Shown: positions 11,795-20,068 of the stretch, one piece after another
Layout: the number at the start of each line of letters is the position of its first letter
Position numbering within the stretch: position 1 is the first letter of the stretch
Source: Candidatus Woykebacteria bacterium RBG_13_40_15
GTDB lineage: Bacteria; Patescibacteria; Microgenomatia; Woykebacterales; RBG-16-39-9b
Direction: 5' to 3'
Assembly: GCA_001816655.1 (NCBI GenBank)
Contig: MHCP01000028.1
Span: 99,848-141,375, forward strand
Length of the DNA: 41,528 nt
Made by a program: the position numbers and the translations under genes
Notes under the pieces: generated by a model
Databases searched by the model: none
The model's input: only the letters and a program-made list of their open reading frames with translations
Told to the model about the DNA's origin: nothing

Positions 11795-14170
11795 CTACTT
11801 AGTTAACCCCATTTCTACCTCCACTTTGTGACGGCCAGATTTGAAAACAGTTAGTGTTTGCCCATCTAAAACCTCACCGTCAACCCTGACTTCCCGTACT
11901 CCTTTACTCAAACCCCCACGGTTTTTCACGTAAACGTGATAGGAAGCGCCCCGGAAAACCCTTTTAATATAAAATTCTTTCCAGTTCTTGGGAATACAAG
12001 GGTCAATTATCAAACCGTCTAATGTTGGACGGAGTCCTAAAATAAAATCTGTACAAGCGCGGAAAAACCAAGCAGCGCTTCCTGTCATCCATGAATAACT
12101 TCCCTGCCCAAAATGAGGGCTTTCAGGACCATAAACAAATTCTGAATAAACATAAGGCTCTGTCTTATAAAGATCTGGGTCTTTTCCCATTGTTATAAAC
12201 GAGCTTCTTTTCCAAGCATCATAGGCTTTTTCAGCTCTTCCAAGTAAACACTCTGCCATAACCACCCAAGCATTTGGATGGGCAAATATTGTTGCGTTTT
12301 CTTTTGCCCCCGGCGCAAACTGCGAAATAATCCCCAAAGCTGCATTAACTTTTGTATATGCAGGTGTAAAAGTAAGTGCTCCATAAGGAGTCATCAGATA
12401 CTGCCAAAGCGAATCCATAGCTTTTTTTCCTCTTTGCTCGCTAGCTACGCCACTCATAATTGGCCAGGTTTGACCATTGATATGAATTTTTCCTTCTTTA
12501 TTCTTTCTGGTTCCAATTAAACTCCCATCATCAGCCGTAGCCCTGATGTACCAACTTCCATCCCAAAACACATCGTTAATAGTTTTTTTTATACGATCAT
12601 TTATGTGCTGATACCTTTTTACCTTAGCTTTTTCTCCAATTCTTAAAAGAAGTGGAATAATCTCTGAGATATTCCAAACTACTTGATTTGCAACCATCAA
12701 AGATTCGCCTCTACCCAGATGACCGCCTGCCAAAGCATCGTTCCAATCAGCTGTCATACGTAGCGGAATACCATTCGGACTAACATGATAAAGTGTATAC
12801 TCTAATGCTTTTATAATGTGGGTCAGTACTGTAGCTTCTCCTCTATCAAAATATTTGACCTTTTCCTTTAAGAATTCCAGATCTCCAATCTCTTTAACGT
12901 GATTTAAAACAGCCATAACTAGCCACTGTGGATCGTCGGAGTGTTTTGTTGTAAAAGCTTCTTTGGTAAGAGTGTTCCAACCATGAGCCACATTACCCTC
13001 TTCAAATTGATGCTCAAGAAGTTCAATTAATTTTTCTCTGGCTAGTTTTTTGTCAATCGGCAGAACTCCATATAAATGTTGACATTCATCTCTAAAGCCC
13101 CAATTTCCCGCGCCAATATAATATGAATCCATTTCCCCCATCTGACTTGTAATCCAAGTTTGGTATTTGTTCCAGATATTTACTGAAAGGTCGAAATCGG
13201 GGTCCGGGGTTTTGACAATTAGTTCATCTAAATTATCTTTCCAAAACTTTTTTATTTCTTTTAATTTTTTTTCTACAAAATCTCTTTTTGCAATTTTTTT
13301 TATCTTTCTATTAATACTCTCAACGTCTTTCTCTATCCCAATAACAATGTGAAAATTTTTTTCATCACCAACGCCTAGCTTCATTTTTTTCATTAAAGCG
13401 CCAATAGCATCCTCGCTCTCACCATAACCGTTTTTATATGCACCTTTTTCAATAGCAATGGGGTTTGAAGGATAACGATACTCTCCAATAAAGTCTTCTT
13501 TCACACAACTTACACCATCAAACTGCACAGAACCAGTCATATACGCCCAATGATCCCAAGCAGTACCGGGTCTGTCGGGGCGATCCCATCTTCTTTTTGT
13601 AGCGTATATTACGTTGTTTTTAAAGTAAACATCATTAAAAAATGAATCAAAAACCCGATCTTCTAAATCTTTTGCATAGCTCCCCAAAACCCACTCTATA
13701 TAACCAGTCACTGAAATATCTCTAGGTCTGTCGGACAGGTTTTTAATATGGATATCCCAAACCTCTAAATCTTCGTCCAACGGAACAAAGAAAGTAACTT
13801 CGCTTTTTATTCCACTCTTGATAGAAGAGATTTTATTGTAGCCTAAACCGACTCTCGCCTCCCAAAAATCAGCACTCTTCATCACTGGTTGCCAACCGAC
13901 TGCCCAGTATTCTCCAGTGTCATTATCGCGAACATACAAATGTCGGCCAGGACGGTCAGATAAAATCTGGTCACCCGGCAGTTCTCTTGTGATACGATTA
14001 AACGCAGAATCGACATAAAAGGAGTAGCCACCACCCGTGGCAGAAACTAAAGCAGTATATTTACCGTTTGTAAGGAAGTTTATCCAAGGCCGTGGTGTAT
14101 CGGGGCGGGTAATAATGTATTCTTTTCCGTCTTTAGAAAAATAGCCATATTTCGTAGAAGGGGCAACCAT
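11795..14170 (-). CDS. GH94-family phosphorylase (cellobiose phosphorylase-like)
   Basis: 791 aa, the usual size for cellobiose-type phosphorylases. The N-terminal signature GYFSKDGKEYIITRPDTPRPWINFL is followed by the beta-sandwich domain and an (alpha/alpha)6 catalytic domain. The catalytic segment MTADWNDALAGG carries the expected general-acid Asp, and GYSWMTGSAAWFFRA resembles the phosphate/sugar-binding region. The family splits beta-glucosidic bonds with phosphate, or runs in the synthetic direction. The exact sugar cannot be read from sequence. No signal peptide, so cytoplasmic. It is the third gene of an operon with a GT4 glycosyltransferase and a six-hairpin enzyme. Confidence 0.9.
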   Translation of the reverse strand: MVAPSTKYGYFSKDGKEYIITRPDTPRPWINFLTNGKYTALVSATGGGYSFYVDSAFNRITRELPGDQILSDRPGRHLYVRDNDTGEYWAVGWQPVMKSADFWEARVGLGYNKISSIKSGIKSEVTFFVPLDEDLEVWDIHIKNLSDRPRDISVTGYIEWVLGSYAKDLEDRVFDSFFNDVYFKNNVIYATKRRWDRPDRPGTAWDHWAYMTGSVQFDGVSCVKEDFIGEYRYPSNPIAIEKGAYKNGYGESEDAIGALMKKMKLGVGDEKNFHIVIGIEKDVESINRKIKKIAKRDFVEKKLKEIKKFWKDNLDELIVKTPDPDFDLSVNIWNKYQTWITSQMGEMDSYYIGAGNWGFRDECQHLYGVLPIDKKLAREKLIELLEHQFEEGNVAHGWNTLTKEAFTTKHSDDPQWLVMAVLNHVKEIGDLEFLKEKVKYFDRGEATVLTHIIKALEYTLYHVSPNGIPLRMTADWNDALAGGHLGRGESLMVANQVVWNISEIIPLLLRIGEKAKVKRYQHINDRIKKTINDVFWDGSWYIRATADDGSLIGTRKNKEGKIHINGQTWPIMSGVASEQRGKKAMDSLWQYLMTPYGALTFTPAYTKVNAALGIISQFAPGAKENATIFAHPNAWVVMAECLLGRAEKAYDAWKRSSFITMGKDPDLYKTEPYVYSEFVYGPESPHFGQGSYSWMTGSAAWFFRACTDFILGLRPTLDGLIIDPCIPKNWKEFYIKRVFRGASYHVYVKNRGGLSKGVREVRVDGEVLDGQTLTVFKSGRHKVEVEMGLTK

Positions 14171-14197
14171 TGTAATTTCATTTTATTGGGAAATTGT

Positions 14198-15301
14198 TTA
14201 AAGAGCAAGAAGTTTCTCAGAAAGTTTTGTTTTATTAAAACCTATTTTGATATGTCTCGCTAGATTTACGTAAGCCAATAAATAACAGATGGTAGATTCT
14301 GCTCCTTGGTTCAAGTTTACCCCTGCCTCGTTTATCCCATCGTAACATCCCGACGTATTTTTATCATAAACTTTAATTCCCTTAATATTGAAGCCATGAA
14401 ACCAAGAGAACCATTTTTTGGCTGCTGTTAGATATTTTCTACCTCTTACTACTGAAAATGACGCTAAATTAGCTAAAACAGCGTAAGTTGGATCCATTGC
14501 TTGTTGATCGTAAATTGCCTTCTCTTCCCCTTTCTTAAACCACCCAAAAGAACCTATCGGACAAGGAGTTCCTTCTTTATTAGTTTGCTCTTCGAGGAAT
14601 TTCAATGAGCTTGATGCGACTTCCAAAATTGCTTTATCTTTCAAATGTTTGTAGGCAAAAAATAAACTGGCTGGCAAAATATGATTTGCATAAACAAGAT
14701 ACTTCTCAAACCAATTCCAACCACTACTTTGGTTTTTCTTATAAAGTACTAGTAAGTCTTTCGTAAGCTTCTTTAAGGTTTCAACTTCAAAGTCACCGCC
14801 CTGTGAGCTATTTAATATAGCGCATAAGCCGATGATAATATAAGCTTTCGCACGAGGTGAAGTTAATTTAAAAATGTTTTCTTTAACCTCGTTGTACAAG
14901 CTACCTGCCGCCAACGTCAAATCACTTCTTGGTTTTGCGGCCATTGTTACTCCAAGTGCCCAGATACATTCCCCAAAGGCGTCTTCAGAAATTACCGTTT
15001 TAAATTTGTGGTCAAAGCTCTGGAAATTGTTGAAAAACCTGTCCTGACGTTTTGAATGTGTCAGGTAAGAAAGATAAACAACTGCTAAATCTAGGTATTC
15101 TTTTTTCCTATATAGTTTGAAAGCCTCTACTACAAAAATAAGGGCCCTAGCGTTGTCATCCAAAGCATACCCCCAAGAACGCTCCGGTACGCCGAACTTA
15201 GCGTGTTGCATTATTCCTGTTGGCGTAGTTAGCCTTTTGAGAAAGTCTATTTTAGGGGGTTTGGAAAAATCTACTCCGTAAAGGAAATTTCTTTTTTTCA
15301 T
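14198..15301 (-). CDS. Six-hairpin glycosidase-like protein
   Basis: 367 aa, soluble. Repeated helical segments with conserved patterns such as GVPERSWGYALDDNARALIFV, FGECIWALG, SFGWFKKGE...DQQAMDPTY and NLNQGAESTICYLLAY fit the (alpha/alpha)6 toroid of glycoside hydrolase/epimerase-like proteins often encoded next to GT4 enzymes. The acidic residues in DDNARA and QGAEST are plausible active-site residues. No exact activity can be assigned. It lies 7 nt after the GT4 gene and 27 nt before the GH94 gene, so the three act in one pathway of glucan or mannan-type metabolism. Confidence 0.75.
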   Translation of the reverse strand: MKKRNFLYGVDFSKPPKIDFLKRLTTPTGIMQHAKFGVPERSWGYALDDNARALIFVVEAFKLYRKKEYLDLAVVYLSYLTHSKRQDRFFNNFQSFDHKFKTVISEDAFGECIWALGVTMAAKPRSDLTLAAGSLYNEVKENIFKLTSPRAKAYIIIGLCAILNSSQGGDFEVETLKKLTKDLLVLYKKNQSSGWNWFEKYLVYANHILPASLFFAYKHLKDKAILEVASSSLKFLEEQTNKEGTPCPIGSFGWFKKGEEKAIYDQQAMDPTYAVLANLASFSVVRGRKYLTAAKKWFSWFHGFNIKGIKVYDKNTSGCYDGINEAGVNLNQGAESTICYLLAYVNLARHIKIGFNKTKLSEKLLAL

Positions 15302-15308
15302 TTCAGGC

Positions 15309-16493
15309 TCAAGCCTTGGCTCGGCGCAGGATAAGCCTAAATAAATCCAAGTATTGCAATCCGACAGACGGCCAGGTCATAATTCTACCATAATCATAAG
15401 CTTTTCTTTCTATTTGACTTTTGAATTTTTGGTCGGAGTGAATTTTTATTATCGCTTCAGAAATAGATTTGGATTCACGAAACGGCACTAAAATACCACG
15501 ATTTTGATCTAAAACTTCTTGAGCATAGATATAAGGTGTTGAAATACACGCCTTTCCGGCTCCTACAGCGTAAGACAGCGTACCGCTCGCTACCTGTCCT
15601 GGATCTAAGTACGGGGTAATATAGATATCCAATGAACGTAAATAATTAACAAGCTCTTCCAAAGGCAGGTATGAATTGATGAATTTGACATGCTTGGTCA
15701 TCTTTAGGTTTTTTACTAATTTTTCTAATCTATGGCGATATTCTTCACCTTTTTTGGTTTTAACGACCGGATGTGTCTCACCAATTATTAGATAGATAAA
15801 ATTTGGAATTTTTTTAACTATTTCTGGAATGGCTTCGATTGCATATTCAATTCCCTTATTTTCAGAAAGTAGGTTTATCGACCCTAAAACAAACTTACCT
15901 CGAAGTTTTTGCTGCTTTTTAAAAAACTCTGTACCTCCAAATGGAACATCCGGAACACCGTGTGGGACAAAAACAATCTTTTTCCTACTTACTTGATATG
16001 TTTTAACCAGCCGATCGGCAATACTTTCAATCATAACCACTACGGCTGAAGACAGTAAGCTAATTCTTTTGATTATTTCTTTTTGAGTGGGGGTTGGATT
16101 TTCTTTTACTGTATGGAAAGTTGTAACAATTGGTTTTTTTATTCTTTCGAGAAAAGAAATTGCGTATTCACCATCCTTTCCGCCAAAGAGCCCAAATTCG
16201 TGCTGGAGACAGACAATCTCAGCGCTACTATCATTAATGTAATCCGCAGCCCCTATATAAGTCCGAAGGTCGTCTTGATTGATTCTAAATTTTACCTCCC
16301 ATGGATAATCGTAGCCGTTGTTATTGAGAACCATTATTTCAGCCAAAGCCCTTGGGTTAAGCGCGTTAATTGCATTAGTTAAATCTTTTGTAAATGTTGC
16401 TATTCCACATTTCCGAGGAATATAACTAGCAACATAGATTGACCTTATGAGTCGCTCTTCCAATTCTAAATTTTTCAAGTATTTCTTAGCCAT
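15309..16493 (-). CDS. GT4-family glycosyltransferase
   Basis: 394 aa with a GT-B fold pattern. The acceptor-side domain has SYIPRKCGIATFTKDL and LQHEFGLFGGKDGEY. The donor-side domain has GSINLLSENKGIEYAIEAIPEIV, the strand IYLIIGETHP, and the nucleotide-sugar loop DPGQVASGTLSYAVGAGKACISTPY. Retaining sugar transferases of this type build polysaccharides or glycosylate lipids and proteins. It has no membrane segment, so it is cytoplasmic or peripheral. It heads the operon with the six-hairpin enzyme and the GH94 phosphorylase, behind the promoter at 16559-16587. Confidence 0.9.
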   Translation of the reverse strand: MAKKYLKNLELEERLIRSIYVASYIPRKCGIATFTKDLTNAINALNPRALAEIMVLNNNGYDYPWEVKFRINQDDLRTYIGAADYINDSSAEIVCLQHEFGLFGGKDGEYAISFLERIKKPIVTTFHTVKENPTPTQKEIIKRISLLSSAVVVMIESIADRLVKTYQVSRKKIVFVPHGVPDVPFGGTEFFKKQQKLRGKFVLGSINLLSENKGIEYAIEAIPEIVKKIPNFIYLIIGETHPVVKTKKGEEYRHRLEKLVKNLKMTKHVKFINSYLPLEELVNYLRSLDIYITPYLDPGQVASGTLSYAVGAGKACISTPYIYAQEVLDQNRGILVPFRESKSISEAIIKIHSDQKFKSQIERKAYDYGRIMTWPSVGLQYLDLFRLILRRAKA

Positions 16494-16558
16494 AAATTAA
16501 AATTAACTCCAAGGACGAAGAACCGTGGTTTGAGATGATAAAAGTATCCTAATTTTAA

Positions 16559-16587
16559 ATTTTACTCATTTTACACCATTACGTCAA
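16559..16587 (-). promoter_or_regulatory. Promoter of the GT4-GH94 operon
   Basis: TTGACG (16587-16582), 17 bp, TAAAAT (16564-16559). It predicts a ~59-nt leader before ATG 16493. Confidence 0.65.
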
Positions 16588-16625
16588 TAAAACGCTCCTC
16601 TATTTAGAATTTTGAACCTGTTTCC

Positions 16626-16925
16626 TTGACATAAATACCTCTTCTGTGAAATACTTTTTACTAGTGTTACCCCTTTTGATTGGAGAAGAGCCGAAAGCTA
16701 TCGCTAGATAAGTTAATTCTAGCTAGCAGCACACTTAAAACTTGCCCTTCTGAACAGCCATCTGTAAACCTGCCCAAGAAGTGCGCAGTTAGCCAGACTT
16801 AGCTTAAAAATAGTGGGAGAGGGTTCCTCAAATGCCGGAGAATCTGTGTCCTCCGTCTTGCCCAAGCGGAAACACAGTAGCCCCTCGTTGGGGCTACTAA
16901 CAAAACCCCACGAGGGGCTATTTCT
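16626..16925 (+). other. Non-coding region with a possible plus-strand RNA
   Basis: There is no ORF. TTGACA near 16625, with a weak AATACT -10 at 18 bp, could start RNA near 16660. Local hairpins include GCTAGA/TCTAGC (about 16703-16723) and CGGAG/CTCCG (about 16834-16855). The stretch ends in the large hairpin at 16878-16920. No known RNA family motif is seen. It may equally be only the spacer between two minus-strand operons. Confidence 0.3.
16878..16920. terminator. Large hairpin, probable terminator after the WecG gene
   Basis: TAGCCCCTCG (16878-16887) pairs with CGAGGGGCTA (16911-16920), and GGGG/CCCC continues the stem inside. On the minus strand the alternative CCCC-TCGT-GGGG is followed by TTTTGTT, an intrinsic terminator for the gene ending at 16947. 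On the plus strand it is followed by TTTCTTT. Confidence 0.6.
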
Positions 16926-16946
16926 TTGGGATAAAAAGTTTTTTAA

Positions 16947-17690
16947 TTAGTGGGATTGGAAAATATTTCTTAGTTTTTCTCTGGCAATCAGATAAGTGAA
17001 TATCGGAATAGCTAGTTGTCTTTTAAACCGCCACGGCTGCTTAATTAGGCGGAAAAGCCATTCCAAACCAATTTTTCTTATAAAAACCGGGGCTCTTGCT
17101 ACTCCCCCAGAGAGGAAATCAAACGAACCCCCTTCGGCAATCATCAATGGTACGTGTACCTTTTCTAGATTTCTCTCGATCCATTTTTCTTGTTTAGGAA
17201 ACCCTATGGCTACGAAAACAACATCCGGACCGTATTTTTTTATATCGTCGATCACTTCGTTGTCATCCAAAGCATACCCATGATGGTAGGATACCAAATT
17301 TATCCCTTGATATTTTTCTTTTATTTTATTCGCTAATCTCTCCACTACAGGCGGCCTACCACCAAATAAATATATGGAATAGCCCTTTCCAGCACACATT
17401 TCAATGATTTTTTCCATTAATATCGCGTCGCCAACTCTCTCTTTCAAGGGATTTTTAAGAAGCCTTGAGGCTAAAAGAAGACCAAACCCATCAGGTACTG
17501 CTAAAGAGGCCTTATTTAAGATTTGGCGGAAGCCTTGATCCTTATTAGCTAAAACTAAAATTTCTGGGTTTGGCTTAACGACATAATTTCTTTTTCCTCT
17601 TCTTCCCTCTTGAATAAGAGCGTCAATTTTTTCTAATGTCTCCTTTTGATTAAGATTGTCGATTTTGACCCCTAAAAACTCAATTTTCAT
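16947..17690 (-). CDS. WecG/TagA/CpsF-family glycosyltransferase (GT26)
   Basis: 247 aa. The family pattern is clear: FLGVKIDNLNQKETLEKID, NPEILVLANKDQGFRQILNKASLAVPDGFGLLLASR, LFGGRPPVVERLANKIKEKY, VAIGFPKQEKWIERNL and GGSFDFLSGGVARAPVFIRKIGLEWLFRLIKQP. These enzymes add ManNAc/ManNAcA-type sugars to lipid-linked intermediates of cell-surface polysaccharide or teichoic-acid linkage units. ATG 17690 (MKIEFLG) is the start, overlapping the upstream GT4 gene by 11 bp; the longer frame would lie wholly inside that gene. Last gene of the mreB operon. Confidence 0.92.
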   Translation of the reverse strand: MKIEFLGVKIDNLNQKETLEKIDALIQEGRRGKRNYVVKPNPEILVLANKDQGFRQILNKASLAVPDGFGLLLASRLLKNPLKERVGDAILMEKIIEMCAGKGYSIYLFGGRPPVVERLANKIKEKYQGINLVSYHHGYALDDNEVIDDIKKYGPDVVFVAIGFPKQEKWIERNLEKVHVPLMIAEGGSFDFLSGGVARAPVFIRKIGLEWLFRLIKQPWRFKRQLAIPIFTYLIAREKLRNIFQSH

Positions 17691-18807
17691 TGATTTCCGT
17701 CCCTTTTCTATAAACTTTATCAAACACTTTTAGTGTTTCGGTGGCTGTTTTTTCCCAACTAAAGTCTTCTATCCGCTCAAACCCTAGGGATCTTAATTTA
17801 TTTCTTAAATCTGTATCCACCGCCAGATTTCTAAAACCTTCGCTTATCCCATCAATTTTTTTAGGATTAACTAAAAAGGCTGCCCGCCTAGCAATCTCCT
17901 CTGTAGCACCAAAATTAGATGTCATTACAGGGCAACCACAAGCAAAGGCTTCCAGTATCGGCAAACCAAAACCCTCATATAGTGACGGAAACACAAAGGC
18001 GACTGCTCCACTATATAAGGCAGGTAGATCTTCGGTTGGTACAAAACCTAAAAATTTAACTTTATTCTCGATTGAAAGTTTCCGAGGCATATCATAAATA
18101 TTATCGGATAACCAACCCTTTTCGCCTACCAAAACAAGCTTTGTTCTACTTAAATTGGCCTTGGCAAACGCCTCTATAACTCTGGCCAGGTTTTTTCTAG
18201 GCTGAATAGTCCCTACATAAAGAAAATATTTTTCGCTAAGGCCGTATTTTGCTGCTACTTTATCGATTTCTTCAGTTCTTTTTGGCATAAAAACGCCCCT
18301 ATTCACACCTTCGTACACTACAGAAATCCTGTTAGCTGGGACCTTAAGTGTCTTCATTAAATCCCTTTTGGTTGAATTTGATACAGCAATTAAATGGGTA
18401 GCATATTTTGCTACAAATTCGGTGGACCAATTAAGATAAAGCTTCTGGGGAAATTGATGATAAGCTTCAAGAAATTCTGCTCCTAAATCATGGACTGTTA
18501 CAATTGTTTTTAAACTAGGTCTTCGTATAACCGGTATTGTATGCGCAGGAACAAAAAGAATATCAGGGGGAAAGAGAAGGCATTCCCAGGCAAGCCTGAC
18601 TTGGGTCCAAAGCCTTGGCGATCTTATAATTTTAGTGCTAAAATTTGGATGGCTAATCTCAAAAAATTGCGGTATTTTATTAAAATAAAGAACGTAGCGG
18701 TTTTTATTATCTACTAATGATAAACCTTTAATCAGATCTGAGCTATAATTTTCAGTACCAGTTTTTATCTCCTTGGAAATTCTTGAAGCGTCTATTCCAA
18801 TAATCAT
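17680..18807 (-). CDS. GT4-family glycosyltransferase of the mreB operon
   Basis: 375 aa, GT-B fold of the mannosyltransferase-like GT4 group. The N-terminus IGIDASRISKEIKTGTENYSSDLIKGL carries the Gly-rich acceptor loop. Later come FLYVGTIQPRKNLARVIEAF, VFPSLYEGFGLPILEAFACGCPVMTSN and the C-terminal helix DFSWEKTATETLKVF. The EGFGLPILE block holds the Glu residues that contact the nucleotide sugar. It lies 8 nt after mreB and overlaps the WecG gene, so envelope glycan synthesis is coupled genetically to cell-shape control. Confidence 0.93.
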   Translation of the reverse strand: MIIGIDASRISKEIKTGTENYSSDLIKGLSLVDNKNRYVLYFNKIPQFFEISHPNFSTKIIRSPRLWTQVRLAWECLLFPPDILFVPAHTIPVIRRPSLKTIVTVHDLGAEFLEAYHQFPQKLYLNWSTEFVAKYATHLIAVSNSTKRDLMKTLKVPANRISVVYEGVNRGVFMPKRTEEIDKVAAKYGLSEKYFLYVGTIQPRKNLARVIEAFAKANLSRTKLVLVGEKGWLSDNIYDMPRKLSIENKVKFLGFVPTEDLPALYSGAVAFVFPSLYEGFGLPILEAFACGCPVMTSNFGATEEIARRAAFLVNPKKIDGISEGFRNLAVDTDLRNKLRSLGFERIEDFSWEKTATETLKVFDKVYRKGTEINEN

Positions 18808-18815
18808 TACGGTGG

Positions 18816-19820
18816 CTACCTCTTAATAATGCTCTTTCTGTACAGATCAATGTTTTCCAGTACCATGCCTGTTCCATAAACTACACACAACATTGGATCT
18901 TCCGCAACATGACACGGCACACCTAAACTTTCAGTAAAAAATTTATCAATGTTTTTAAGTAAGGATGTACCTCCACTCATTACGATTCCCTTATCTATGA
19001 TATCACTCGCAAGCTCAGGTGGTGTCTGTTCTAAAACTTGTTTAACTGCGTCTAATATTTGATTCAGTACTGGCAAGATGGCATCAGTAGCTTGGCTACT
19101 CTTTAAATCGACTGATTTTGGCAAGCCAGTAATACTATCCCTTCCTCTAATCTCCATAGTCGTATCCTTTTCAAGAGCCGTAGCACTTCCAATAGTTAAT
19201 TTGATTTCCTCAGCTGTCCGCTCACCAATTATCAAATTAAATTTCCTTCTTGCGTAAAGGGCGATCGCCTCATCAATTTTATTACCCGCTACCTTAGCAC
19301 TGTTATAAACTACAACTCCACCAAGCGAGATAACAGCAGCATCGGTCGAACCACCCCCAATATCAACTATCATGTTTCCCGAAGGGGTCGCAATTGGAAT
19401 CTTTGCTCCAATAGCTGCGGCGAGAGGCTCATCAATCAGGTACGCGGTTTTTGCGCCGGCTGAGACTGTTGCATCTAAAACCGCACGCCTTTCTACGCTT
19501 GTTATCCCTGCGGGAACACAGACCATTACTTCTGGTTTAAACAGGCGGAATCGGCCAGCAACTTTGTCTAGGAAAAAACTAAGCATTGCTTCAGTAACTA
19601 TGTAATCAGCAATAACCCCATCTCGAAGTGGTCTGGAAGCTTCTATTTCGTCTGGAGTACGTCCAAGCATCTCCTTTGCCGTATTCCCCACTGCTAAGAT
19701 CCCACCTGTTTCTGAAGATACGGCAACAACCGTCGGTTCATTTAAAACCACACCCTGACCTTCCAAATAAACTAAGGAATTAGCTGTACCTAGGTCAATC
19801 CCGATTTTTTTGGAAAACAT
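18816..19820 (-). CDS. mreB: Rod-shape-determining actin homologue MreB
   Basis: 334 aa, normal length. Actin-family phosphate-1 motif IGIDLGTANSLVYLEGQGVVLNEPTVVA, phosphate-2 IVDIGGGSTDAAVISLGG, and adenosine motif GIVMSGGTSLLKNIDKFF. MreB forms membrane-bound filaments that guide peptidoglycan synthesis. mreC, mreD and rodA are not next to it; instead two glycosyltransferases follow. ATG 19820 lies 10 nt after the TATAAT contained in repeat C. Confidence 0.97.
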   Translation of the reverse strand: MFSKKIGIDLGTANSLVYLEGQGVVLNEPTVVAVSSETGGILAVGNTAKEMLGRTPDEIEASRPLRDGVIADYIVTEAMLSFFLDKVAGRFRLFKPEVMVCVPAGITSVERRAVLDATVSAGAKTAYLIDEPLAAAIGAKIPIATPSGNMIVDIGGGSTDAAVISLGGVVVYNSAKVAGNKIDEAIALYARRKFNLIIGERTAEEIKLTIGSATALEKDTTMEIRGRDSITGLPKSVDLKSSQATDAILPVLNQILDAVKQVLEQTPPELASDIIDKGIVMSGGTSLLKNIDKFFTESLGVPCHVAEDPMLCVVYGTGMVLENIDLYRKSIIKR

Positions 19821-19830
19821 GATGGCTTCT

Positions 19831-19905
19831 ATTATATCTTGTCAAAGAAACAATAGAAAGCTTCGCTTCTACGCGAGATGCCTGCCTGCCGGCAGGTAGG
19901 TAATC
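19831..19905 (-). repeat. Promoter-embedded dispersed repeat, copy C with two palindromic insertions
   Basis: It carries the same blocks as copies A and B (GATTAC, ATCTCGCG, TTGTTTCT, AGATATAAT) in the same order, but interrupted twice. CCTGCCTGCCGGCAGGTAGG (19881-19900) sits exactly between GATG and TAATC. An 18-bp imperfect hairpin (19854-19871) follows AAACAA. Its TATAAT (19836-19831) is the likely -10 of mreB. Confidence 0.75.
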
Positions 19906-20032
19906 TCACTATCATATATTTTGTTCAAAAAGTTTATTAGTCTACAAGATTTTGATTTTTGTAAGTAGTTCAGAAATATCTCAAATGGATCAGATTACTA
20001 ACTAAATATGGTTTTTAACAATCAGCGACTCA

Positions 20033-20061
20033 TTGTACGTTCGTAAAAAATAGAGTAAAAT
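20033..20061 (+). promoter_or_regulatory. Promoter of the PEGA-domain gene
   Basis: TTGTAC (20033-20038), 17 bp, TAAAAT (20056-20061). ATG 20069 follows after 7 nt: a leaderless mRNA. Confidence 0.65.
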
Positions 20062-20068
20062 TTTGCTT

